The position numbers and the translations under genes are program-made. The notes below the pieces were generated by a model, which was not told where the DNA came from, did not search any database, and saw only the letters and a program-made list of their open reading frames with translations. A stretch of 64,000 bases of DNA, from positions 992,001 through 1,056,000 of the forward strand of contig CAWCBA010000002.1 of the NCBI GenBank assembly GCA_963793675.1, given 5' to 3'. Positions 41,944 to 51,350 of this stretch are shown piece after piece. Position 1 is the first letter of the stretch, and each line of letters starts with the position of its first letter. This DNA comes from RPQJ01 sp963793675. GTDB taxonomy: Bacteria; Pseudomonadota; Gammaproteobacteria; Steroidobacterales; Steroidobacteraceae.

Positions 41944-43696
41944 TCAGTCGACGGTGACGCGGTTCACTTCGTCCAGCGACGTGATCCCCATGCGCACCTT
42001 GTTCATGCCCGCCTGGCGCAGGCCCCAGACACCTTCGCGGGTTGCCTGCTGCTTGATTTCCATCACATTCCCGCCCGCCATGATGATGCGGCCGATCTCT
42101 TCGGAGACCGGCATCACCTCGTACAGGCCCGTGCGCCCCTTATACCCGTCCGTGCAGTTGCTGCAACCCACGGGCTGGAAAATCTGGAGCCCGTTCGCGA
42201 TTTCCTCGTCGCCGAAGCCTTCTTTCTTCAGCGCTTCGGCCGGAATCTTCATCGGCGCCTTGCAGCTGTTGCAGAGCCGGCGCGCCAGGCGCTGGGCGAT
42301 GATCAGGCTGACCGAGGTGGCGATCGCGTAGGGCTTTACGCCCATGTCGACCAGGCGCGTCAGGGTCTTGGGCGCGTCGTTGGTGTGCAGCGTGGAGAGC
42401 ACCAGGTGCCCGGTCTGGGCCGCCTTGATCGCGATCTCGGCGGTCTCGAGGTCACGGATTTCGCCGACCATGATCACGTCTGGATCCTGGCGCAGGAAGG
42501 CGCGCAGGGCGCCGGGGAAGGTGAGGCCGACCTTCGGGTTGATGTTCACCTGGTTGATGCCGGGCAGCATGATTTCGACGGGGTCTTCCGCCGTCGAAAT
42601 GTTGGTGTCCTCGGTGTTGAGGATGTTCAGGCCCGTATAGAGCGACACGGTCTTGCCGCTGCCGGTCGGGCCGGTCACCAGGATCATGCCGTGCGGCCGC
42701 GCCAGGCAGTCGAGGTACAGCTTCTTCTGGAAGGCTTCGTATCCGAGCGCGTCGATGCCCAGCATCGCGCTCGAGGGATCGAGGATACGCATCACGATCT
42801 TTTCGCCGAACAGCGTCGGGCACGTGCTCGACGCGGAAGTCGATGGCCCGGTTCTTCGAGATCTTCATCTTGATGCGGCCGTCCTGCGGCACGCGGCGCT
42901 CGGCGATGTCCATGCGGGACATCACTTTCAGGCGGGCTGCCATCTTGATGGCCAATTGCACCGGCGGGTTGGCGACTTCCTTCAGGATGCCGTCGAGACG
43001 CAGCCGGATGCGGTAGCTGCGCTCGTAGGGCTCGAAGTGGATGTCCGACGCACCCTTCTTGATCGCATCCAGCATCACCTTGTTGATGAAGCGGACGATC
43101 GGCGCGTCGTCGACCGCTTCGGACTGGCGATCGGGGTCCCTGGCGGCGGCGTCGTCGTCGTCACCCGAGGTGACTTCGAGACCGTCCATCTCGAAGTCTT
43201 CGCCGGCGAGCTCCGGCATCGACGTGTCGACCTGCTCCAGCGAAAGCGCGAGCAGCTTGTTGAGCTTGTCTTCCTCGACCACCACGGCTTCGATCGAGAA
43301 ACCGGTGGCGAACTTGACCTCGTCGAGCGCGTGCAGGTTGGTCGGATCGGAGATCGCGATGAACAGCTTCTTGCCGCGCTTCACCAACGGCAGCACGCGG
43401 TGCTTGCGCAGGATCTTTTCGCTGACGATGCGGACGGTGTCGAGGTCGGGCTGGATGGAATCCAGGTCCAGCAGCGGGGCGCCGAACTCCTGCGAGGCCG
43501 CGATGGCGATCTCGCGCGCGTCGGCCATGTTGTGCTCGACCAGGTAGGACACGACCCCGACCCGGCGTTCCTTCGCCGCGGCAATGGCATCGACCATGGC
43601 CGAATCGGCCACGAGACCGTCAATCACCAGGCGCTGCGGCAGGCCCTGGAGGCCCGACCGGCTGATCGTCTGCGTGGAAATCGCGAAATCGTTCAT
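41944..43696 (-). CDS. pilB: Type IV pilus extension ATPase PilB (frameshifted)
   Basis: This is a hexameric ATPase powering pilus extension. An N-terminal MshEN-type domain (about residues 20-170) is followed by the ATPase: GASDIHFEPYE, Walker A GPTGSGKTVSLYTGL, the Asp box, Walker B DPDVIMVGEIRDLETAEIA, HTNDAPKTLTRL, and zinc-binding Cys pairs CNSC and CSNC. One extra base near 42827 shifts the frame; removing it reads FRVSTCPTLFGEKIVMRILD, and the corrected protein is about 583 residues. Walker A lies only after the break. It is the first gene of pilBCD, downstream of pilA on the same strand. Confidence 0.93.
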
Positions 43697-43953
43697 GGGC
43701 TTAGGGGGTACCCGGCGGACGGAAGAGCGCTACTGCAAGACTAGCAAATGTTAAGTCGCCACGGAGATTGTGCCCGGATCGGGCCCCGGGATTATGTGAG
43801 GCGGTCCACAGGCTCGGCAACCGGATTTCACCGACATTTCGGGAAAGAACCGCACCGGGGAGGCGCGTCCCCTTGGGTGTGCGGCCACTCGACCGCGGCA
43901 AGAGCACGAGCCGACGGGTGTTGGGGGAGCGGTGCCAGGCGCCTTGCCACACA
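43697..43953. other. pilA-pilB spacer
   Basis: With the terminator just beyond it, this is about 330 bases without a gene between pilB and pilA (both on the minus strand). It should hold the pilB promoter, but I see no convincing -35/-10 pair or sigma54 site. The pilA terminator occupies the far end. Confidence 0.5.
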
Positions 43954-43982
43954 ACAAAAAACCCCCGCTCGCGCGGGGGTCC
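43954..43982 (-). terminator. Intrinsic terminator of pilA
   Basis: On the minus strand, ACCCCCGC (43980-43973) pairs with GCGGGGGT (43968-43961) around a 4-base loop, followed directly by a T6 run (43961-43956). It lies 46 nt past the pilA stop and would separate pilA from pilB transcription. Confidence 0.85.
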
Positions 43983-44027
43983 CTTGTGCGATTTGTGCCG
44001 CCCCGCGGGGGAGCACCGCAACCGGTG

Positions 44028-44510
44028 TTAGCGGCAGCTCGACGGCAGGTACTTGCCGACCAGCGTCGTGGAGGTTGCGGTACCTACGTCAGATGACCAT
44101 CCGGTTAGATCCGTCGACCCGCCGCACTGCCAGATCACGTCACCATTGACGCTCGCGCCCGGCGTCAGGCCAACGGTTTCGCCGGCCAGCTTGGCCGCGT
44201 TCGCTTCGTTGCCGAAGGTGACCTGGATGCCACCGCCGGCAATCTGGATCGACTCGACGTACTTGCCCTGAATCGTGCTGGGGTCACCCAGACCGGCGTC
44301 GCTGTTGTCCGCCGGCCAGTCGCCCTTGTTGGCGTAGAACTCTGAGACGCCAGCCTTGGCGGCCGAGGCCATGGTCAGGCCTTCCGAGACCTGCGAGCGG
44401 ATCAGGTAGTCCTGATAGGCCGGGATCGCGATGGCGGCCAGGATGCCGATGATCGCCACGACGATCATCAATTCGATCAGGGTGAAACCCTTCTGCAGTG
44501 ACTTCAACAT
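44028..44510 (-). CDS. pilA: Type IV major pilin PilA
   Basis: This is a 160-residue prepilin with the short basic leader MLKSLQKG, the PilD cleavage site G-FTLIEL, and the hydrophobic helix FTLIELMIVVAIIGILAAIA followed by IPAYQDYLIRSQ. Two cysteines near residues 129 and 159 could form the C-terminal disulfide loop of type IVa pilins. ATG 44510 has GGGAG upstream. A terminator follows. The gene is divergent from the glycan-locus membrane phosphatase/sulfatase-like gene, and PilR/PilS, which control pilA in Pseudomonas, are encoded at 59.8-62.8 kb. Confidence 0.95.
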   Translation of the reverse strand: MLKSLQKGFTLIELMIVVAIIGILAAIAIPAYQDYLIRSQVSEGLTMASAAKAGVSEFYANKGDWPADNSDAGLGDPSTIQGKYVESIQIAGGGIQVTFGNEANAAKLAGETVGLTPGASVNGDVIWQCGGSTDLTGWSSDVGTATSTTLVGKYLPSSCR

Positions 44511-44568
44511 CTGTTGACTCCCAATAAAAGTAGGTTCAAATCGGCGGCAATTGCCGGCATCCCTACTA

Positions 44569-44584
44569 GCAGACATTCGTGCCA
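44569..44584 (-). promoter_or_regulatory. Candidate sigma54 promoter of pilA (spacing one too long)
   Basis: On the minus strand TGGCAC (44584-44579) is followed by GAATG-TC-TGC, so the GG and GC dinucleotides are 11 rather than 10 nt apart. It ends about 59 nt before the pilA ATG, as expected for a pilA sigma54 promoter. Given the many one-base insertions in this sequence, the extra base may be an error. Confidence 0.4.
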
Positions 44585-44807
44585 TCTTCCAGGCGGTTGC
44601 ATTCACCATGATTTCCGCGGCAATTGAAATCGTCCGGCGGCATTCGGGGCTGCCGAGCCTTTCCAAACGTGGCGCTATTCGTCAGTAACTGACAATAAAC
44701 GGCAGTCGCCTTGGCTATCACCCAACCGCTGTGTGCAAACGAGACCTGTTCGATATTAAGTAATGAGCCCCGCCGCCGAAAATGAAATGATGCGCCGCTG
44801 TTGAGGT
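44585..44807. other. Intergenic region between divergent pilA and glycan genes
   Basis: No gene is supported here. The region separates the pilA promoter candidate from the sigma54 site that faces the opposite way. Activator sites for PilR would be expected within it, but I cannot define one by eye. Confidence 0.5.
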
Positions 44808-44823
44808 TGGCACGCGCGTTGCG
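44808..44823 (+). promoter_or_regulatory. Sigma54 promoter facing the glycan locus
   Basis: TTGGCACG-CGCG-TTGC matches the sigma54 consensus (YTGGCACG-N4-TTGC) with correct GG/GC spacing; TGGCAC is at 44808-44813 and TTGCG at 44819-44823. Initiation would fall near 44834, about 16 nt before the ATG at 44850. Control by an NtrC-type activator such as PilR is inferred. Confidence 0.65.
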
Positions 44824-44849
44824 GTCGACCAGGAGGGTTTCTTTTAGCC

Positions 44850-47050
44850 ATGAGTTCCAAGGCAATGACTTTTCTTGCGCAGGTCCTTCCGTCGCGGCAG
44901 AAGATATGGCGCCGCGCCGCGATCGCGGCCGGGTTTTGGTTCTTGTTCATCGTGACCACCGCCTATACATGCGTGGTCACACTTGCTCGACCGGGTCGCG
45001 TCGACCGATGTGATGCGAGACCGCGTCGGCCGGACCTGGACGATCAGGATCGCCTCGGGAGGTTGCGTACTTTCTGTGGCGCAGATCCTGCTGCACCTCG
45101 TTTCGTTGGGCTCACGTCGCTACTAGCCGTTGCAACGGCGATTATTTATCCGATAGCTCGAATCAAGTTCGGCCGCATCGTGACTGGGTGGTTCTGCGTG
45201 CTCGCGGCAGCAGTTCTTGCCTACAACGCTCTCTGGTATCCCCGAACGCTGATCGGAGCTTACTATCACAATGCAGTTGCGATCGATGCCGCCGGTCTTC
45301 CTCTCGGGCAGATCGGCTACTTCGCCGCATTCGCACTCTGCGTACTCATGCTGCTGGCCGCTGCGCTGAAGTTGGTTCAGCAGGCAGACCCTGCGATACG
45401 GTACCGGTCACTTGCGGTGGCAGCCGTCGTGGGATTGTCCCTGACGTTCTTGCTTATCTGGCCTTCAGACCGTGCCGGGACAGCAACGGCGGCGAACGCG
45501 AGTCGCCCACACATCATTATCATCGGCATAGATTCCCTGAGGCTGGAGCAGTTGCGTCGTTTCGGTGGCACGGGCGTGACGCCGAACCTCAACCGTTCCT
45601 GGAGAATGCGGACTTGTTCCGCGACACCACTACGCCTCTGGCGCGAACGTTCTCATCGTGGATGGCGATCCTGACCGGACGCGCGCCGACGGTGACTGGT
45701 GCACGGTTCAACCTGGCGGAGCGGTCGAGCGTCAGGGCAAACCCGACGATCGGCGACGTATTGCGGGTTGCTGGTTATCGCACCGTTTATTCGACGGACG
45801 AGGTGCGGTTCGCAAACTTCGACGAGTCTTTCGGCTTCGGCAGGAGCGGTCACTCCGCGTATCGGTGCCTCGGACTTCATCATTGGCACCTATAACGAGC
45901 TGCCGCTTGCGTCGCTGGTCATTAATAACCGAATCGGCAAATTGCTTTTCCCGTTTTCGTATGGCAATCGAGGCGTCGCAACGATGTTCGAGCCGGGAAC
46001 GTTTGTCCAGCGGCTCGCTCACGAGGTGTCCTTCGATCAGCCGACACTGTTCATTTCGCACCTGACGGCGGCGCATTGGCCGTATTACACGGCCGATACA
46101 CCGTTCGGAGTCTCCACGCCGGTTTCCGAGCATGATCGGCCGATGTATCGCATCGGGCTCAAGACCGCGGACCGGATGTTCGGTGAACTGCTGACCATGC
46201 TCGAGGCCAAGGGCGCGCTGCAGAACGCCCTTGTCATCGTGCTGTCGGATCACGGCGAGGCCTTGGGCCTGCCCAGCGATTCATTCTTTGAGGATGAGTT
46301 CTTCCGGGTCGACGGCATGAGGTCACCTCTGAAGATGGATGCTTACGGGCATGGCCAGAGTGTACTTTCGCTGTCCCAGTATCATGTCTTGCTGGGATTT
46401 CGAACGTTCGGGACGAACTCCGGGTTCGGTACCGATGGTCGGGACTTCTCATTCCCGACCACGGTCGAGGACATTGCGCCAACGATTCTCGAATTCCTGA
46501 AGATCGACGGTAACCCGCTGGCGGCGTCCGGCAAGTCGTTGCTCCCGCTGCTCGAGTCGGGGCAACTCGACGCGCGTGACGAGCCCGAGCGTATCCGTTT
46601 CACGGAGACGGACCTCAGAGTCCTGCCGGGTCCGGGCGGCACTGTGGACGAGGACGGCACGGCCCGTCAGAACTCCGCTTTTTTCGAAGTGGATACGAAG
46701 ACTGCAAGGTTGCACATCCGGTCCACCTACGCCCCGTTGGCCACCGCTTTCAAGGAAAGGGCAGCCTTCACCCGGAATCAATTGCTTGCGGCCATGCCTG
46801 CGGCCCATTCGCCCATCAATATGTCTACCTTGATCTTCAGGCGGGACACGGTCGTGTGTTGCTGTCCCGTCCTGACGACGCCGAACCAGTGGCACAGCGT
46901 CTGTGGGACGGGTTGGCCGAGCACTACGGCGCCGAACTGAAGCGCCCCGTCGCCATATCCCGGGAAGACTGGCCGATAATCGAGGCGCAGTGGAAGGTAT
47001 TTTCAACCGCCGCCGCCCGCGATGCGCTACGCGCTCAAGTGGCGAGGTGA
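44850..47050 (+). CDS. Alkaline-phosphatase-superfamily (sulfatase-like) membrane protein (several frameshifts)
   Basis: After correction this is one protein of about 730 residues: an N-terminal region with roughly five membrane helices (about 20-210) and a periplasmic phosphatase/sulfatase-like domain. The domain has IIIIGIDSLRLEQL (metal Asp), TPLARTFSSWMAILTGRAPT with a likely nucleophilic Thr, LTAAHWPYYT, and LSDHGEALG (metal Asp-His). Frame breaks lie near 44987, 45110, 45595, 45845 and 46815; they include both extra and missing bases. The layout resembles enzymes that transfer or remove phospho-groups on surface glycans, but the substrate is unknown. The stop overlaps the next ATG (TGATG). 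A sigma54 site lies just upstream. Confidence 0.72.
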
Positions 47051-47361
47051 TGCGGGGTCCGGCATTTCTGCAGCGACGGATGCCCCCGACGGTGACATGG
47101 GCCGTTGTCGTCGTGGCGCTGACACTTGCCGGGCAGTGGTTGCAGGCGGGCGTTCACCTCAATCACGACGTCTCGTACTTCGTCCATTTCGACAGATGGT
47201 TGCTGCAAGGACGAACCCTCGGCAGTGATCTGTTCGATGGAAACCTCCCCATGGTGTGGGTGCTGTTCATGTTGCCCGCCGCCTTCGAGCCGGTATTCGT
47301 TGCCGCCGTCGCCCCACAAATGGGCTTGCCAGAAGCGATGAATTGCGCGCCACTGCGATGA
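47050..47361 (+). pseudogene. GT39-like membrane glycosyltransferase fragment
   Basis: This is a 103-residue frame with an N-terminal membrane helix (about 15-34) and a loop, LNHDVSYFVHFDRWLLQGRT, followed by DLFDGNLPMVWVL. It resembles the first periplasmic loop of family 39 mannosyltransferase-like proteins, which carry an acidic catalytic residue there. Such enzymes are about 500 residues, so at least 400 residues are missing. The stop overlaps the next start as ATGA, so the junction looks tidy. Either a real internal deletion or an assembly collapse removed the middle. Function as a free small protein is not supported. Confidence 0.55.
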
Positions 47362-48047
47362 GATCATCGGATCGGGCCTGCTGGGCGGCGAGTTTTCGTC
47401 CACTTATGCAGAATCGGACGAAGGTGTGATTCACGCGGCAGGGGTCTCAAATTCGGCTTGCGCGGATCGTCAGGAATTCGAGCGTGAACGCGCTCTGGTG
47501 GTCAGAACCCTGCAGGCAAATCCTGACATCGAAACTGTCATCTATTTCAGCACGTGCAGTGTCCTAGATCCGGACTTGCAGGACACGCCATACGTCCTGC
47601 ACAAGAGGGCCATGGAGCGACTGATACGCGCGCACCCCGGCCACCTCATTCTTCGGCTGCCGCAAGTAGCCGGACGCTGAACAATCCGCATACACTGCTT
47701 AATTTCCTGTTTTGCGAAAATAAGCCGCAGCGAACGGTTCACGATCTGGGGCAACGCGTCGCGCAATGTCATTGACGTCAGTGACGTCCTCAAGGTAGTA
47801 CGATACATCGTCGACCAGCGAGTGCTACGACAGGAGACACTGAACGTTGCGAATAGCGTCAACTACTCCGTTCGCGACATCGTCTCGGCGTTCGAACTCG
47901 TCTGCGGTAAAGCTGCAATATTTGATGTGATCGACAAAGGCAAGTCATTTGAGATTGACGTGAGCCGATTGCCCCGCACCGCCGGCCGAAGTCGGATTCG
48001 ATGCCGCCTACCTTCATGACGTACTGCACAAGTACTATGGACAATGA
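47358..48047 (+). CDS. NAD-dependent epimerase/dehydratase (SDR; frameshifted)
   Basis: This is a short extended-SDR protein of about 228 residues after correction. A missing base right after ATG 47358 restores M-K-I-I-G-S-G-L-L-G, the dinucleotide-binding turn. Then come VIHAAGVSNSACADRQEFE, YFSTCSVLDPDLQDTPYVLH with the Tyr-x3-Lys motif (YVLHK), LRLPQVAGR, and FTIWGNASRNVIDVSDVLK. It ends AAYLHDVLHKYYGQ at 48047. Breaks are near 47360, 47682, 47735 and 47985. Such proteins sit in polysaccharide clusters and probably act on nucleotide sugars; the exact reaction is unknown. It overlaps the following GT2 gene by 11 nt. Confidence 0.72.
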
Positions 48048-48875
48048 AATCGTGCACGACGGATTCGTTTCGCTCGTCGTTCCCGTATATCGCAGTGCCC
48101 GGATACTTCCGAAGCTGACGGAAGCTGTGGCGGGCGTGATGCACGGGCGCCCTTTTGAGCTCATCCTGGTCTGCGATGCAAGCCCAGATGACAGCTGGGA
48201 GGTCATTGCAGGAGCCTGACGACGCGGTACGAATTCGTGCAGAGGGATATGCCTCAGAAAGAACGCTGGGCAGCACAACGCAATCATGGCCGGGCTTGCA
48301 CACGTTCGGGGCGGGCTCGTCGTACTGATGGATGACGACTTGCAGCACCCGCCTTCCGCAATACCTTCCCTGCTGAAGGCGCTTGAGGCCGGCGCAGACG
48401 TCTGCTACGTGAAATATCTCCAGCGCAGACATGCGCTATGGAAGCGAATCGGCAGCAAGTTAAACGACATCGCGGCAACGCTGCTGCTTGGAAAGCCGCA
48501 CAGCCTGTACCTAAGTTCCTTTAAGGCATTGAAGCGCCCGATCGTCGAGGAGGTCGTCAAGTACGACGGTCCGTTTGCCTACGTCGACGGACTGATTCTG
48601 GATGCGACATCGGCCATCACAAGCGTGGATATCTTGCATTCGGAGCGCTACCTGGGCGAGGGGAACTACGGCCTGCGCCGGTCGGTCTCTCTGTGGTTGA
48701 AAATGGCTACGAGCTTCTCGGTATTTCCCCTGCGCGTGCTCTTCGTTCTCGGGCTGGTCGTGGCAATGGCGAGCGTACTGGCCTGTTGGGCGAGTACCTC
48801 GGGCGCGCATACATGAAACTCAACCATAAGCCGCAGTACGTCGTGCGGGAAGTAATACCGACTCCGGTCCCGTAA
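48037..48875 (+). pseudogene. GtrB-like polyprenyl-phosphate GT2 (frameshifts and internal deletion)
   Basis: This is a family 2 glycosyltransferase of the GtrB/DPM1 type that would charge a lipid carrier with a sugar for transfer across the membrane. FVSLVVPVYRSARILPKL, LVCDASPDDSWEVI, LRKNAGQHNAIMAGL, VLMDDDLQHPPSAIP and the C-terminal GLLGEYLGRAYMKL followed by PQYVVREV are all GT2 hallmarks. Frame breaks occur near 48205-48255. Near 48778, between FVLGLVVAMASV and GLLGEYLGR, about 35-45 residues that normally form the second membrane helix are missing, together with a frame change. It lies next to gtrA, its usual partner. Confidence 0.72.
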
Positions 48876-48931
48876 GGAGCACGCAGCTGTGTACCGACGC
48901 CTGAAAGTGCCACGGGAGTCTGTCGGCGTTG

Positions 48932-49318
48932 ATGACGGAGGAGGAGGTTGACCGCTCTCGCCCGCTTCGATACCTTTTTGTTGGATCGTGCAATACGATC
49001 CTCGGGTATGGGGCGTATTGTGCCGGCCTAATCAGCGGATTGTCGGTACCGGCGGCGAGCCTGATCTCAATTGTCGTTGGAATAGCGGCCAGCTTTGCCA
49101 GTCAGGGCGTCGTCGTCTTTGGAAACGTCACGGTCGGCGCGTTCTTCCGATTCGTAGCAAATTGGACAGTCATGTACTTGGCGTATGTGGGTGTCGTGAC
49201 GGGGCTCGGATACGTTGGGGTTGGTCCTTACCTTGGCGGACTGGTCGCGTTCGTTCCAACGTCACTGGTATCGTATTTCGTTCTGCGCGACTACGTATTC
49301 AGCGCGCCGCCGAAGTAA
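48932..49318 (+). CDS. GtrA-like membrane protein (putative lipid-linked sugar flippase)
   Basis: This is a 128-residue intact frame with four hydrophobic helices. It starts after MTEEEVDRSR with PLRYLFVGSCNTILGYGAYC, a clear GtrA-domain opening, and ends YFVLRDYVFSAPPK as in the family. GtrA proteins are thought to flip undecaprenyl-phosphate-linked glucose made by GtrB, which matches the neighbouring GT2. ATG 48932 is chosen; a TTG one codon upstream is possible. Confidence 0.85.
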   Translation: MTEEEVDRSRPLRYLFVGSCNTILGYGAYCAGLISGLSVPAASLISIVVGIAASFASQGVVVFGNVTVGAFFRFVANWTVMYLAYVGVVTGLGYVGVGPYLGGLVAFVPTSLVSYFVLRDYVFSAPPK

Positions 49319-49361
49319 TCTAGGTTCGCAATTTGGTGGCCTGAGCGTCCATGGAGACGAA

Positions 49362-50226
49362 GTGACCAACGACTTCAGCTGCGCCGTCTGCGAATCAGCG
49401 GGGTGCAAACCGTTCCTGATTAAATGCCGGGACCTGTATCTTCGTACGCCATACATCGTTGACTATTATCAGTGTCTGTCGTGCCACCTTGTGCAGCAGC
49501 ACCCGATGCCGGCAGACGTTTCCGTGCTTCTATCATGACTATCCGATTCATGTTGCGAAGCCGGGGCTTTACTCTTTCATCCGCAAAATCTTGCTCTCGC
49601 AAGTTTACGCACCACCTCGCAGTTGGCCGGCAGGAGCGAAACTGCTGGACTTTGGCTGTGGGGACGGTTGGTACCTGCGATGGTGCAAGGAGGCCAACCT
49701 GCACCCTGTCGGCTTCGAACAGTCCGAATCACATGCCAGGGTGCTCAGGTCCGATCTTGATATTGAGATTCTTTCCAGCCTAGATGAGCTAGAGCAGCGG
49801 TACCAGGGCGCTTTCGACGTTGTCACGATGCACTTCGTGGCCGAGCACCTCACTGACTTTGTCGGCACAATCCGGCGCCTGAGTCATGTGGTAAGGCCGG
49901 GGGGCGTCATCCGGTACGTCGTTCCAAATATTTCCAGCTGGGAAAGCAGGATGTTCCGTCGCTCCTGGCACGGCCTCGATCCACCCCGGCACGTCGTTTT
50001 CCCCACTAAATCACACGCCATCCACACCGCACGGGACGCAGGTCTCGAGTTCGTGAATGAACGATTCACGTGGTTCCCAAACGGGTTTGGCGGAAGCGTT
50101 TCGACCGCAATCTTCGGCGGCTTCAACGCCCCGGCATTTTGGCTGCTGCTGCCGATTTCCCTTGTCACGACGTTCTTTTTTCGCAGCGGCAACGTTGCAT
50201 TTACGCTGCGGCGTCAGGCGGCGTAA
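49362..50226 (+). CDS. Zinc-ribbon class I SAM methyltransferase (frameshifted)
   Basis: After correction this protein has about 287 residues. The N-terminal ~45 residues have two Cys pairs (CAVC and CLSC) forming a zinc ribbon. A class I methyltransferase fold follows with KLLDFGCGDGWYLRWCKEA (motif I), FDVVTMHFVAEHLTDF and VVRPGGVIRYVVPN. A hydrophobic C-terminal segment (FWLLLPISLVTTFFF) could be a membrane anchor. One extra base near 49525 breaks the frame. Start GTG 49362 precedes the zinc ribbon. It is the last gene of the plus-strand glycan set and converges with the O-methyltransferase gene. The substrate is unknown, probably a sugar or lipid-linked glycan. Confidence 0.75.
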
Positions 50227-50252
50227 GCGGCAAGTTAGAGATGCTGGCGGGG

Positions 50253-51334
50253 TCAGACAACCTGGTACAAGGCCTCGACGAATTTGCACTGGATGGGATG
50301 GCGTTGATGGATGACTTGACGCCATCCGCTTGGAATCGGTGATCGTGCTCGCCGACGACCAAACCATTGATGCTGGCCTGTGACACGCGCCATTGCTTTT
50401 TATGAAAATTGCGGCGACAGGTACGATCAATCTGTTGCAGGCAATTCCTGATTTGCGCCCACCACATCTCGTGAAGAAGGGCTGATGTTCACGAATAAGT
50501 CGAATAACTTGGGCAGCACCAATTCGATCGGGTGCGCAGCGAGGAGACGGATTCGGGAATCCCGAAATTCGTGACGTACCGCAGCGAAGTCTGAAAATGG
50601 ACGGTACTGAAAGACCCTTTCGCCGGGAAAGAATCTGACAAGGTACTCCTCGTCAACGTTCAAAAAGGGCGGTATGTCGATGAAAGTGTACGTTGCGCCA
50701 GGCAGCGCCCGAAGGCAGGCATACGCGAGCCGACCGTGTCCCGGACCGAGTTCCGCAATTTCAAATTGCCTGCCGTCGCGCGCCTCGGCGGCGCTACTGT
50801 GACAGTGCTCGTGTAGTGAATTGCACAAGTCTTGAGATGTCTCGATGCCACGGAATCCGATGGCGAAAGAACTGCCGATTAAAGACTCTACGATTGTGGC
50901 CAGTAGACCATCCGTGTCCTCGCGTGCGAAGAGCTCGAAGAACATTGCGACGTATGCGCAGCAGGCAAGAGACGAAAGCAGATCGAAACTCACGATGCCG
51001 GGTAGTTTGAGCCGGCGATTAGAGATCTACCTGCCTTGTGTAACAGTTGAGACCTGCGAACGGGCGATTGGGTAATCGCTCACGCAATACTCTTGACGTA
51101 GGCCGCGTAAGCCGTGGCACGAGCACAGGGGTCGGCTGGGAGCGCAGAATTCCGCGCACGCCCCAATTGAAGCAAGTCATGATGACGGCGCACTTGAAAT
51201 TCCCGAATCCGCTATGCTTGAGCTGGTGTAGTCTTATGTCGGTCAGCTCGGACCAGAGCGCGAAAGGCCGGGTAGATCCAGGCGCGCTTAATGTCCTCTA
51301 TCAGCTCGATGATTCCGTCGCGATCGAGTGTCAT
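50253..51334 (-). CDS. Putative sugar O-methyltransferase (several frameshifts)
   Basis: I reconstructed about 360 residues from four or more frame pieces. It starts MTLDRDGIIELIEDIKRAWI (ATG 51334), continues LHQLKHSGFGNFK, then RRLKLPGIVSFDLLSSLAC and the SAM-binding EIAELGPGHGRLAYACLRAL, IDIPPFLNVDEEYL, FVNISPLLHEMWWAQIRNC, FHKKQWRVSQ, and ends CKFVEALYQVV at 50253. This order matches a family named putative sugar O-methyltransferase, found in O-antigen loci. Breaks lie near 51240, 51025, 50475 and 50335. The ATG lies just after the rmlD stop. Acceptor sugar unknown. Confidence 0.68.
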
Positions 51335-51350
51335 GCGTCTGGCCTGTCGA

